A DNA stretch of 64,000 nucleotides from Cinclus cinclus (Eukaryota; Chordata; Aves; Passeriformes; Cinclidae), in assembly GCF_963662255.1 (NCBI RefSeq), contig NC_085049.1, positions 63,783,158 to 63,847,157 of the forward strand. Reading direction: 5' to 3'. The notes under the pieces are model-generated. The model did not search any database and was not told the origin of the DNA. It saw only the letters and a program-made list of their open reading frames with translations. Shown here piece after piece: positions 27,173-39,399 of the stretch (position 1 is its first letter; each line of letters opens with the position of its first letter). Position numbers and translations under genes: made by a program.

Positions 27173-28874
27173 TCAACACTTGCATAAATACATCAGTGTC
27201 TTTGCAAATCTACGTGAAATTTGAAGTCCAAAAAATTAGTCCTGAGTATCCATTGCAGCAGGGTAAGTTCTGCCATAGCTTCTTCAGAGACTGATGATGA
27301 CCAGTACTGACAGCATGATCCAAAAGGTCTAATTAAATTGTGATGTGTCAGGGGTAGGAATTCTCATTTGTCAAAGCAGCAGCACTATATGCTGATCAAA
27401 TCTATGATGATCAAAATCAGTTTAATTACTGTTGTTACATTTGAATCAGGAAGATAACATACATACAGAAACCTAGAGACATATTTCTGAAATTTCTTAT
27501 GGGGAACAAACTGTCGTCATGGATATAAACCTTTGGTAGATTTTCTGCACTTATTCAATTAAATCCTACTAAATGGAATTAGGAAAAGCCAGCTAGAACA
27601 AATTATGTATTTCTTCCCTCCTCCTGAGACACTGTTCTGATAGAAGTGCTCCTTCTAGCTTGCAGCTCAGCTAGTAATATGAAAATATATGAAATAGTAA
27701 AATATGAAAATAGCATCTGCTCAGTCTTAAAACTGCAAGACTTCATGTTTCTGATTCAATAACTGATGTTATTGCATATTCTTTATTTTGTTTGTAGCTA
27801 TCTATATAAGTATTGGTGTGTTTACTTGCACATATATAATTTACGTATATAAATTCTAGCTTGATACACACAAGTAAGTGTAACTGAGAGCTCCATATCT
27901 AACATTCAAAGATATCTGAGTGCCGTGGAATTTGTAGTGAAAAGCATTTCAATTTTACTAGTGGCTGAAAACAGGATTTTAATGTACATCTGCAGCAGGA
28001 CTGTAGTAAACTAGAGACACCGATGCTTTGACTTCTTTCAATGGTTCTGCAGAGCATGAGAAGGACTTGCTCATTCCAATTACCTGACTGTTTTTTTCCT
28101 TGTTTTAATGCCTACCCACAATTTATAGAATTAAAACCCATTGGCCATACCAGAAGTGATTTGAAAGGGGCCTTAGCTGTTGAAAATTGATAACATTCAC
28201 AAAAATCTAAAGGTTTATCACAACTTCATGGCATTTTAAAAATATTTTGCAAGAATTAATTAGTAAAAATCAGCTCAGAAACCTCCCTGATCAACCTGTA
28301 ACAAGCAGAACAAGTCCACTTACTTTTTTCTTTTTGGGATAAAAATGTACCAAGATTCGTACATCCTTTCTCAAAAGAACTCTTCACTTTCTTCCCATTG
28401 CCCTGTTTTACTGTCCATCCAACAAAGTGCTCCACCAGCAGCTGAGAACTGCTCAGCCTTTTGGAAGACTGAAGTCAGGGCTGCATGATGTAGGTAGACC
28501 CCCTGCCCACTGTGCAATGCCACACATGAACTGCTCACTGTGCCTATGAAATGCTGTAAGCACCAGGGAGACACCAATTTATCGTGTGTGTTTATACATA
28601 TACATGTCTGTAGAATATCTAATGAATGAAGAGAAGGGAGCTGGAACAGTATATTTTTAACCTCAAAGTTTTCTCTCTGGTGTTATTCTTTCTGAGTTTG
28701 CAGGGCAATATGAAGATATTGATGATAGGCATGAAGGGATTTGTTTGTTGAAGCGTCATTCACAACTGCTGAGGAATATTGGGAAACTAGGAGAGTGGGA
28801 AATGCTCGCACGCATGTATTTGCCCCCACATATTTGTATGTGTGCAGGTCTAGAAGCTAGAAAAGGAAACAAAA
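27173..28874. other. Intergenic, nothing assignable
   Basis: AT-rich sequence with short chance frames only. The minus-strand frame at 28371-28577 was considered and rejected as coding. Confidence 0.45.
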
Positions 28875-29005
28875 TCACAGAATGTTCTGAGTTGGAAGGC
28901 ATCCACAGGACTCATGGAGTCCAGCTCTTAAGCAGATGGCCCATATGGGGGTAACACTGTGACCTTGTCATTACTGCCACCACACTGACAAATGAACTAA
29001 TCTCA
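28875..29005 (-). mobile_element. tRNA-Ile-derived SINE with CR1-like tail (TguSINE1-like)
   Basis: Read on the minus strand, the 5' part (29004 to 28937) aligns with tRNA-Ile(AAT): TTAGTTCATTTG matches the A-box region TTAGCTCAGTTGG, GTGGTGGCAGTAATGAC the anticodon arm, CAAGGTCACAG the variable/T-arm, and CATATGGGCCA the acceptor end. The 3' part (28930 to 28875) ends AACATTCTGTGATTTT, a CR1-type tail that would let CR1 reverse transcriptase mobilise it. This head-tail plan is that of TguSINE1 from zebra finch. The B box is decayed, so pol III activity is doubtful. Confidence 0.8.
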
Positions 29006-32000
29006 GGGTCAGATGGGTTATGTCAAGTTCTGGGGCAATCAAGTCAAAACAAGCTTTGTTGCAATGCAAACAAGGGACAGCAAGTTCAGATCTGTGCATG
29101 CAAAGAGGACATTAAAAAGCTATCTGTAAATACAGAACACACCTTGTGGGGAGAAAATCTGATGATGTGGGGTCACTCAATCTCTTCTGGTCTTAACCTC
29201 CTGTATAATTTTGATAGATGGCTGAAGATGTCATGCTGAGAGTTACTGAATCTTTGTTTATTTTTATTCTCATCTTAATAATTTGCTTCAAGCTATTTGA
29301 ATGGTTAGCGACAATGTTTAACTTTTTAATGTTTGTTTGCTGTTGTCTCCATTCACTACATAGGAGTACAAGAATTCCCTGCTGATTTAGTTGAACTTAT
29401 CTGCTTCTTTTCTCCATCAGTGAAGCTGAGTTGTGTATGAATACACCCTCATTTCATACTGTTGGATAACTTAGAAAAATAAATGTGTTATAATTTTGGA
29501 GACTGATTATATGAAGTCCAAAATAACTGAAGGAAATTTATCAGTAGCAAACTCACCCATATCAAAGGGAAAAGTTTGTAGAGATTTAGGGAAGCATCTC
29601 CTGGAGATGACTCATTCTTGGAGAAGATGAGCGTATTTCTGCTGGGTCAGCTATTTAGTTATACAGAAAAGTTTTTCTTGAAAACCAGATAATTGTTTAT
29701 GTATGATGCTTTATCTCCACAGATGTTCTAATGCCGCATTTGCATTTTTGGTCCTTCAGGCAGTTCTGTTAGTTTTCATCTTTCTCTCATCTTAGTTTCA
29801 GCAGCTGGTATTGCAATATTCAGATATAACTGCTGATCTCAGCTCTACCAGAAAATTCACACTGAAGCTTCTTGCTCAGTTTTTGCTTGGATGAAGCTGT
29901 TTGTTATTTTTCCAAAGCCTAAGTGATTCAAGCTGTTATTGAAGTTATTTTAGAAAAAAAAATTGAGGAAAATAGTTCATTCTAAAGGTTTAATAGTTCA
30001 TTTTATGATTTTACAAATTTTCTTAGGTAACAGATGACTTTACATTTGACTCCATGTCTTTTACAATAAGAGTCTTTGGATACACACGTACCCTATGTTC
30101 TATGACACAATTAAAACTTTGTCAGCTAAGAACGTAATTGCATGATCAGCTTTAGTTTTTACTTCTGGTGTCTGCTATGTTCTGCCTTCAGGCATGATTC
30201 CCTGCCCACTTTCCTGAGTCAACACCACTGTTTGAATAGATGTGCCAGTAGAAGATAATTTATTTTGTCTTGACTGAAATAGCTCTCACCTAGACCAGCT
30301 CTCAGAGCAGCTCACCATTGTTGAATCTAAATTACGAGCCAGCTTTAAAGGACAAGATTCTGGACTAAACACAGGCATTAAAGGTACATCTCTCTGCCCT
30401 GATAATACACACACACATAGCATTGCAGACTACCAGCCATCAGTTCTACATACCAACTCTGAAGCTGTGCCAACCAAGCAATCAGTGGTTTTCCTTGCAG
30501 CTTAAATACATAGTCTGAATATTCCTGTGCCCAAGTTACTGCCTTGGGCAGCTTGCATGGGTTGCTTCCACACTGATATCACCTCCCAGCCATTTCTTTT
30601 TATGGCCTGGAGGCCTTGGATACCTTCCCATGGCCATAAATTCAAGATGATGCCAGTTGGTGGCTGTGCTGGCATTGCCCCACCTGTAGCTGGGATCATC
30701 CTTTATCTAGGAAAGGGGCGTGTGTGGAGAGGGCTCTTTTGCAGCTGCTGGCTGGTTCTGGCTATGCACTCAGCAAGGCTACAGGTGTGTGTCCAGCACA
30801 GCTTTGCTCACGGCTAAGGCAGAACTTCAGGCTTTCAGCTCAAGCAAATCCTCGAGCCATGTCTAGAGGTTCAGTGTAACAAAACAGAACTGCTGAAAAA
30901 TGGTAGGCTTTTTTTTTTTTTTTGAAAACTTGTGGCAGAAATGAATAATAATTTTTAGTAACATTTTCTTGTTAAGTTTTCAGATTGGGTAAGGTTTATG
31001 ATATGATATCTCAAAGGACAGAAAATATGAGAAAATATACTGCTTAGAAAAAAAACAACCTTTAATTTTAAGTAATGTCAGATTTTGGTAAGTGTCAATG
31101 AAGACTGTGCTCTGTTGTTTTGTCGTTGTATCAGACCTCTGTGATTGAAATGCTGAAAATCATTGGAATTGGTGAGGGTGCCAGACTTGCAAAGTAGGAC
31201 CTGTCAGGTTCCATGTGTTTGTGATACCACTTTTTTCTGAAGGGTTTGTAAGTTAATTAGTATTAAACATTAATTAATAATTAATTTATGTAATAGGACT
31301 TCTTCTTGGCTGTGTCACTTTGTTGTAACTTCTGTGTGCCTGCACCCTAGAACTCTTAATTACTATTGATATATGCCTTGTTGCTTTTATGGTCTTTATA
31401 CTGCTATTAGTTTATATGCTGCACCAATACTTTCTTCTGAGGCTCCTAATTTACAAGTGTTCCAAAGCGTACATTAAATAATCTGTATTAGTGGAATGAT
31501 CAAGATGGAACATTAAATTTCTCCCCTTACAATAGTTAAAATAAAGTTGTTGGTAAGGCTGTGTATATGTGTCAGATATACACACACAAATACAAATAAA
31601 TTTAAGGGAACCTTGTAAAAGAACACTGGTAGATCTGTAACTATAACAGTTTTTTTCCTCTCTTTTGATATATGTGTCTGTGAGATTCTTGTTGACAACA
31701 TCATGCCTTTATTCTGTCTGGGCTTGAGAATCCTGGTATCTGTAAAATTGTTAGCCTGAGGTGGTTACAAAACAGAAGTGGGGAGTTATTTGTAGCTCAA
31801 GCAGAGGCATCTACTTTGCAACCCTCCATATCAGACTACCCAAACCCTGCTGCCTAAACTGGTTTTGATTTTTTTTTTTTTTTTAAGGCAAGAAGAGGGG
31901 CAGCTTAATTTTCCAGCAACACTTGAGGCCAGCTGGTGATGAGTACATTGGTGGGCACTGAAAGGGAAGAGGGTTTCAGTTTATTCCAGCCCCAAAACAG

Positions 32001-35000
32001 CCTGTCTGCTGCAGGGTGTCTTCTCCTGTCCTGTTGGGTGTCTGCGGACACTGAGGTTCTCTTTGCTTTTGTTGCCTTAGGATTGCTTTATGTATAGATG
32101 CTTCCTTGACATAGCTGTATTGGTAAGGAAAAAGAAATCCTGCCTTCATACATATAATTCTAGTAAGAAAAGATTGGTTACAGTTGTGTTGGGGATAAAG
32201 GCATTAATTTTGTTCCAGAAAATGACATTGCTATGTAGCAGAATAGGAATTTTCATGGGGAAATGTGTGTCTTTGCTGTTCTGTTTTCTAGTGATCTTAT
32301 GCTGTAACATCTTCCAGTAATGGAAGTTCAGGGGAAACTCCCTCTAAAATACTAAGACTCTACTGTGTTGATAGAGCTTCCAAAAATATTGCAAAATAAG
32401 CTGCGGCTTATATATTCCTGCTAAACCCAAGTCCCAAGGATAAGAAAATGGTATTGTATGATATCTCCTATAATTAATTGGTTGTAAAAGAACGAAGCAG
32501 AAACTGTCAAAAAACTGAAGTCAAAACTGAAAAAAACTGAAAAAAGTAAAAAAATTGTCCCCCAAATTTTGTAAGAAATAATACCTTACTAAATCATGAT
32601 TTTCAAAGTCCCGGAGAATCATTATGAATATTGTTTTTAAAAAACTTTTTTTTTTTTCCTGTTTTACTCTTATGGACTATCCTGAAGCATCTAATAGCAA
32701 CCAGACTGTTAAAATTAACAGTCATTTTATATCTTACAACTTGCCTCCATGGTCAAATAATATCATGTCTAAATTCACTAAATTTGAATTCCAATCTAAA
32801 ATATTATTTCATTACTCAAAATTGTATAGTCAAGTGCAAGAACATCTGCATATAAGTATTTCAGTTCTAATAACATGCAGGAAGTTATGAAGCTCTGCTC
32901 CTCTCTTTGGAATGGTAATAGTGAGTGGATCTTCTGTGGAATATGCAGAAATATGTTATAAAGGCCTTGCATATTGAAGCTATTGGCAAGACTTTGATCA
33001 GTGGACCTGTATTTTTGCCATTAAAAATTACAATGTGAAAGTAAAATGTAGTATCTGTTAGCAATTAAAAAAAAAAAAGCAAATACAACAAATATTTTAT
33101 TCATTGAAAACTATCCTGTAAAATTACATAGTAATAACCCAGAAGTGGCTTCTTGATGTATTACTATATTTAGATGTATAAAGGGAGTGTGTTGCTGGAT
33201 ACTTTTTAAAAGTGGTTGATACCCATGTACTTGGCATAATAGAAACATCTATGCTATGCTCTGGAATTTTGGTTTGCAATTGCTTGCCTTTTAAAATATT
33301 TGTTGTTAAAATCAGGCACTTGCAAAATTTCCACAGTTAGATGAGTTGTAGGTGATCATCTTTTACATTAATGTGGGAATTTGAGCTTCATATCCCTGTA
33401 ACTTGGATCTCTGTAGATAGAGAGTCACTGTAAAAAAAACTCACAGGGCTATGTTGCAACAATTCTCACCAGGAGAAGGTGTAGGATTACTTATATGACC
33501 ATTAATTTTTCTGTCCTCTCATAACCCATCTGTGTGTTCTGGTTGACTGGCAAGTGAGTCCTAATTCTGCATTTGACATTGTCAATTCATATGGAAATAA
33601 TTTCTGTCACACATTTAGCATGACATAACTTATGCAGAGCCACCACCATGTACTTCATAGACAAATATTGACAGGTTCCTATCCAGCACCGTCTGCTATC
33701 TTGTGTGCAGCCCTCAGCCACAAACTGAGCTGGGATTCTGTGCAGCTACGGCCATAGAGCAGCAGGGTGAAAGTTGTAGTGTATTAACTTACAGAGCCTT
33801 TAGGAGCTCAGATGTCAGCTATCCAGCTACATGCCACCTCAGGGGGACTGCAGGTGCTGCTGCTCACAGAGTGGGTTAGGGTGGCACATTCCAAGAGCAA
33901 TTCTTTTACTCATGGCTATGTCTAGTGTGCTTGTTTTAATTTGAGATAAATTGTTGCCCTGATATAACCACCAGAATATGAAGTAATAGGAGATTCAGGC
34001 TGGTTATCTTCTGGCAACAGCCTGAAATATTTGGATGCAAGTTCATATTTGTATTTTGGAAAGTGGTACACCTTTATATGCCAGCAGGCTGCAGCTGTTG
34101 GTCCTGCATGCCCTGTGACAATGTCAAAGTGGCTGATTTGGGACAAAGAGGCTGCATTCATTCATTCTCAGGCAGAACAAATCACATACTCTGAGGCAGA
34201 AGAAAATCTGTAAGCTGATGAGCAGCAACCATTCACGTTGCTAGAGGGGGAATTCTGTACTTGACTCTGCAACGTGGACAATCTTTAATGCAAATAGCTG
34301 GGCTCCAGGCAAGTTCTTGAGTATACAGAACAGTTGGCATTTCAGTCTGCTACTAAGGTGGCTCTTATTCACAGCATTTGAAATGCAAAACACTGCCACC
34401 ATCCTGTAGGTACTGTTTGCACTATCACTGTCACTCAGCAGCAGCAGTGAGAACTTATGTAGCTGAATTTTCCTAGGTTGTATGAGAACCAGGGAAGGCC
34501 TTGAAATTGCCTCTCATTACACAGCAAGGGACATACATTAGTACACAGAGGAAAGGAAAAAGAGGAGAACATCTGTTACCCTGAATTGGAATTTTTAACT
34601 TGCTTCTCTATATTTCAGTCCCTATAAGTGAATCTCCCTAATACATGAAAGTCTTTGGTTTGCAGTTTTTTACTGTATAGAAAATGCATACTCACAGAAT
34701 ATCCGGAGCTATTCTTCTGTGAAAGTACATAAAGCAGTTCTTAAGCAGGAGAGGAAAGGGGCGGAGAGGGGTTGATTTAAAATTTTAGTTTGATATCTGA
34801 ATGTTTATCAACTCTTCTGAATGCTTGTCACAGCTTAGCAATACAATCTTCAAGTCTTAGTGTGATCCCATGGTAGCTTGTGCTGGGTACAAGCAAGCAG
34901 AATATCTCCTTTGCTGTGGGTGTGAAAGGCTCATGCTTTGGCAGAGGAACTGAGAGCCATGACAGTGTACTCAGGGTTAACTGCAAGACCGATGCCACTC

Positions 35001-35329
35001 AGCACTATCCCACTTGCTCTCACACTTGGAAATGACTAACAGTTTCTTTTCACGTAGACCCTTTCCCTGGAGGCTGGTTGATGAAACCTTTTGGAAAAAA
35101 AGATTTGGAGGACAAATTAAAAAGTCTCTCAAAAGAAGCCCCAGTATCCTGTTTAGAGTACAGATGTTACCATTGTGGGAAAAGAGACCTTCGTCTTCTT
35201 CCTGATTGTACCTTTGCCAACATACCTTTGACATCAGATATTTGATTTCTCCCCATGAACATTTAATAATAGCACTTTTAATTCTAGAGGAGCTCAAGGT
35301 TCTCCACATGAGAAAGATTTGCTGTGCTT
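29006..35329. other. Intergenic, nothing assignable
   Basis: AT-rich with poly-T runs at about 30909-30922 and 31869-31885 and a short CA/TG hairpin near 31561-31583. No gene or transposon family recognised. Confidence 0.45.
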
Positions 35330-35422
35330 CTCCTTTTACAGATTGGGTAGTAGAAGTCCAAAGAAGTAAAGTAAATTGCCAAGATCCAGATTCATGATAA
35401 AACTGGAAAGAGAATGGGGCCA
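35330..35422 (-). mobile_element. Possible ancient MIR/CORE-type SINE fragment
   Basis: The + strand reads CCTTTTACAGATTGGGTAG and then, with many substitutions, a run resembling the reverse of the MIR core (TTTTACAGATGAGGAAACTG, AAGTAACTTGCCCAAGGTC). Order and spacing fit over about 90 bp but identity is low, as expected for an amniote-age repeat in a bird. Confidence 0.4.
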
Positions 35423-35496
35423 AACATTGATCCAGCTTCCAAATGAAAGAGTTGCCATGTTTTCCACCTCTATAAAGGTTTGCTTGGATTTCTTTC

Positions 35497-35502
<6 letters not shown>

Positions 35503-35528
<26 letters not shown>
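35503..35528 (+). repeat. Poly-T tract
   Basis: About 26 consecutive T after a TTTC-rich lead. It codes for the lysine run of an otherwise meaningless minus-strand open frame. No processed pseudogene is attached on either side. Confidence 0.9.
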
Positions 35529-38500
35529 GTTAGTTCCCAGTGTGTGTGTGCATGGCACTATCTAGAGGATTCCATTGTGTGGGAGCTAGGTTTTGTCAGG
35601 CAATCCCACGAGTTCACTGGCACTTCTACTCCCTCTATGGCCTATGCATAAGTCAGTATGGGTAATTTATGGCCTGCAGGTGGGAGTGCTATGTCTGCTG
35701 TGCAAGCATTGCACACCGTCATGGGGCAAAAAATGGATGGCAAAGATGCAGTTCCTGAAGAGAAGAGTGAGGCAGGAATCATCTCTAGAAAGCTCAGGCT
35801 CCATCTGACAGGCCTCCTTTGGACAGGTGCCTCTGCTGCACCTCCAGAGATTTGCTTTTCCTAAAATATGGCAATATGGGCAAATGCAATATTGATGTCT
35901 ATCCCTCTGAAAACCAAATATAGTGGTGCATACTCTTGTGCAGTGATCATAAGTCTTTACTAGACCTTCCGTTTCTAATAGGCATCTCTCTTTAAAAGGT
36001 CACATTAAAAGGGTAGGAAAAATAATGTAAATACCAAGAGTTAAGCACTGTGGATCATGCCAGCATGCTGAAGTGAGGGAAAGGACTGGAAAAGAATGGG
36101 CACTGACAGCTGGGCACTCAGTGAGAGATTTTGAGGTATTTGAACTTTAAAACTGGCAGAATTGATGGCCAGAATGGTTTAACATTTTATAATTAATTTA
36201 AGCTATATAAATTATTTTTTCAAATACTTTCTGAGAAGAACAAAGGATGAGAATATGAATATATGGATTACCATTTCTATCTATGTTACTGTGAGTCCAG
36301 CCTCATGCTCCTGCCACTATCTGGAAGAATTTGCTTTAGTGGAGCTAAGGTTCAGTGGAGAGCAGGTGCAGTGTGTGGGAAGAACATTTATTTAAACTCT
36401 GTGGGCTTTTGAAAGCAACAGTGAGAGAAGTACCCAGTGAAGCTCTCAGTAGTACTGTGCCATGCAGTATTCTGCCACATTCAGGACATCACGTCTCTGT
36501 TTCGGAGTGAGGAAGGAGAGCTGTACAAACCAGCTGTGTGTGCAAGAGGAGGGCAGGTGGTCTTTGTTCAGCCAAGCCAAACGAAATGCATTCTGCAAAT
36601 GTGCTATAGGTTAAGAACACGTTTCTGCTCCAGCTCAGGCGGGATCTAGTGGCCCATGTGTGAGAAAGAAAGATAAAGGGGGAAAAGAGCAGCCTTTGAT
36701 CAGAGAATTGCATTGCACTACAGTTTGACATAAATTCTGAAGATGCAGATGATTTAAGTCTAACATATGAAAACAACCACTTATTGAGATGTGGCACTTG
36801 CAGATACTGTCAAAATAACAATGGCTCCTAAATCAGCTTGTGTGGAAGGACTGTCCTGACCTGTGGGACAGACACCTCCACCCAAGCAGCTATTTATCCT
36901 CCAGTATAACTTGCTGCCCAGTGCCAGGGCTTTTGCTGCTGGCACAGGAGCTGGGAGCTGTTGTTTCTGGTATGCACCACTGAGAGCAGTGCTCAAGCAA
37001 CAGATCCACAGGCTTGGTTGGAAGGTGTGACTAATGTAGCACTGGGGTCTTATGAGACCAGCTGGATCATGTTCTCTTCTTAGAGGCTACATTAGGACAG
37101 GGCTTTCTTTGTAAATTTAGTAATGTGTATGTTGATACTACCTCTAAATATATATTTCATATTCCTGCCTCTTTTTATCTTGAAGTTTTGCCATTTTGTG
37201 GCTAGTCTGCTGGTACTATTTAAATAAGGCTGATATTAACTAAAACTCTTAAACTTTTGAATAAGTTATGATTTATAATAAGCCTTCTATTACTAAAACA
37301 TCAAGCAGTTGCAGTGTTTTACGTGTCCCTATTCCAACTGCTTACCATTTCTATGCTTTGATCAACTACACCTGGCAAGTCTTGAAAAAAAACCCTGAAA
37401 GTTTCTGAGGAAATAAGGGTGTTTCATCCTAGTTGCTGAAAAACCACACGTTCCTGTTTAGAAATGTGCAATTATTACTTCAGTGAAAACTCCAAGCTTC
37501 ACAACATTTACCTATTTAATTTTTTACTCACTTTTACCTCCAGAGTTCCTCACCCTCTGGCACATGAATTAATGTTCATGTCTGAGCTGAAGGACTGAAA
37601 AAAGTGTTTCTATTTCTGCTTTTTTTCCCAGCAACCTTTTAACTTCAGACAACTTGTTCAGCTTCATAAGAGTGTAGGAATGGTGGCAAGTCACCATCCA
37701 TGTGCAGTATCTAGTGTTAGTTTGGTACTTTGAATACTGCACTAGGAAAATAGTGCTTCCTTTAGTAAACCCACTCGTTGTTTACTTTGGGATAACTTCA
37801 TTAAAACTGATTTTAGAGTTGAAGAGGAAACACCTGCCAAGAAGGTGAGGCCTGGTATTTTATATTTTAGAATTCCAGGTCTTTCGTTTATGAAGACCTC
37901 ATTATTTGAAAACACTATCAAGGTCCTCATATCAGATAATTAATCTCTGTACTAAGTACTAACAGTACTAAGTACTGTTATGTCGGAACATGTGATTCCA
38001 ATAAAAAAAAAAAAAACAAATTGTGACAGGGAAATACTTTTTTAAAGCTGCAAGGTCCTCCTAGGATAGTTAACTATGTTGCTTTATTTAAGTATGTTTA
38101 TATTCCCACATGCCTTGGACTGTTGCTGTTACCAACTAGAGAAGAAAAGCAGTGTGACTCGTTCATGAGCATGAGAAAACTCTACCTAAAAGGTGAAGTC
38201 CTGCTACTCCTGCAAGGGAGCTGGCCTGAAGGAACTCCAGATTTATGTGTGTCATAATTAGAGGTGGTAACTCAACAAGTCTGTTTATTTCAGAAAGGAA
38301 AAGAAATACATTTCCCCTACTACTTACTGATTATAAAACAGTATTTTACTTGCATTTTTCAGTGGGTTAAAATGTGTTAAGTGTCACTTAAATGCATTCC
38401 TCAGCATGGAAAGTCTGAAGATAAATGTGTAGATCAGTCAGGAACTCCACTCAGCTCTTAGGAATTTAAGTGCATTGGCATACTCATGCCCTGGAAACAA

Positions 38501-38934
38501 GTTTTCCCTGAGCCTTCAGAAGTATCGTTTGAAGATCCCCTGTGCCAGGATATTGAAGGATTTATCTTACATATGGAATGTGTGGAAGATAGGGCTGAAC
38601 TGGTTGATGCACTCCACTGACCGCTTTGGAAAAGAAAAGCCCTGATTATTTAGTTGTTTTGTTGGAATGTTTATATCATTATATTGTGAAAACTTCTAGG
38701 TATCAAGGGCTTTCAAGCAGCAGTGCTCACTTGTGTCCAGGGTACCTTAGGCTATCGAAGTCAAAATCTTACAAGTGAGTATGTCCAAAACTGACAACAC
38801 AGTACTTCTGTTTTTTTCCTTTCTTTCTCCTTTGGACTTCTGAACCTTTAGGATACGCTGTGCTTTTTGAGGTTTCACTGTAGCCACAGGATTTAGGTTC
38901 GTTTTAAGGGAAGTCGAGATTTCTTGATGGTAAC
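35529..38934. other. Intergenic, proximal upstream region of TMCC3
   Basis: AT-rich, with a poly-A run at about 38002-38015 and the palindrome at 37960-37980. No repeat family or conserved frame recognised. It probably includes distal promoter elements but none can be named. Confidence 0.4.
37960..37980. repeat. Near-perfect 21-bp palindrome
   Basis: TAACAGTACT, one base, AGTACTGTTA: 10-bp perfect arms. The unit ACTAAGTACT just upstream repeats part of it directly, so a small tandem event probably built it. Confidence 0.65.
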
Positions 38935-38992
38935 TCCCTCCAAGACTTGGATCGGACCCAAAGCAGCGGCGGTCAGCAGGAGGAACTGTCAT
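38773..38992 (-). other. Candidate first coding exon of an unidentified divergent transcript
   Basis: On the minus strand an ATG at 38992 (in-frame TGA two codons upstream) opens 73 codons starting Met-Thr-Val-Pro-Pro-Ala-Asp. The frame is Lys/Gln/Arg-rich in its second half and reaches CTT|GTAAGA, a usable donor (phase 1), at 38773/38772. If unspliced it ends at TAA 38747. The start lies at the edge of the CpG island and 408 bp from the TMCC3 ATG, pointing away. I recognise no family. Divergent noncoding transcripts are usual at such promoters, so the open frame may be chance or part of a lncRNA. Confidence 0.2.
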
Positions 38993-39006
38993 CCCTCAGT
39001 TCAGCC

Positions 39007-39069
39007 ATGCCTCTGGGAATGATCACCGTGTCCCAGCTCCAGCTGTCCCCTCGCACACGACGGCCTTGA
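39007..39069 (+). other. Possible upstream ORF in the TMCC3 leader
   Basis: ATG at 39007 in the context GCCATGC opens 20 codons (start Met-Pro-Leu-Gly-Met) and stops at TGA 39067, well before the main ATG. It matters only if transcription starts left of 39007, which is not known. A uORF here would be expected to lower TMCC3 translation. Confidence 0.25.
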
Positions 39070-39213
39070 AAATTGAAAAAGCGAAGGGACTTCTGGCCCA
39101 GACCCTCCGGCTAAGCTCTCTGTCCCCTTCATCCCCTCTCAGCCCTTCCTCGCTCGAAGGAGGGGCCAGCCCAGCCGCGGTCCCCTCCGCCCCCCGTGCG
39201 GCGGGGCCGGTGC

Positions 39214-39223
39214 GGGCGGGGCG
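39214..39223 (+). promoter_or_regulatory. GC box (Sp/KLF-type site)
   Basis: The sequence is GGGCGGGGCG, a consensus Sp1/KLF site, 177 bp before the TMCC3 ATG in the densest part of the CpG island. Occupancy is inferred, not seen. Confidence 0.5.
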
Positions 39224-39251
39224 TGCCCGGCGCTCCCTCGCGGCCGCCGCG

Positions 39252-39311
39252 ATCCCCATTCCCATCCCCATTCCCATCCCCATTCCCAACCCTATCCCCA
39301 TCCCCATCCCG
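39252..39311 (+). repeat. C-rich hexamer/dodecamer repeat in the TMCC3 leader
   Basis: Repeats of CCCATT and CCCCAT alternate as a 12-bp unit and then degenerate, giving ten runs of three or four C separated by two or three A/T bases. The complementary template strand therefore carries ten G-runs with very short spacers, a strong quadruplex-forming pattern. It lies 89 bp before the TMCC3 ATG and is probably transcribed as 5' UTR. Confidence 0.85.
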
Positions 39312-39399
39312 CTCAGTCCCGCGGCCGCGGGGCCGGTGCTTGGGCGGCTCTTGGGGGGCACGGCAGCGGGCAGGAGCAGCAGCAGCACAAGCCGCAAGC

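Noticed and set aside
28371..28577. Short minus-strand stretch reading like a helicase His-His-Ala motif
   Set aside because: Only about seven residues resemble the motif, the flanks do not follow the family, and no other helicase motif is near.
33740..33775. 5S rRNA-like start (CTACGGCCATA)
   Set aside because: Match ends after about a dozen bases; no internal control region.
34977..35558. 193-codon minus-strand open frame
   Set aside because: Its start runs through a poly-T tract (lysine run) and it overlaps a probable old SINE; no splice structure or recognisable domain.
39196..39399. N-terminal extension of TMCC3 from an upstream GTG
   Set aside because: The frame is open but has no in-frame ATG, and the predicted Pro/Ser-rich stretch is just the translated hexamer repeat.
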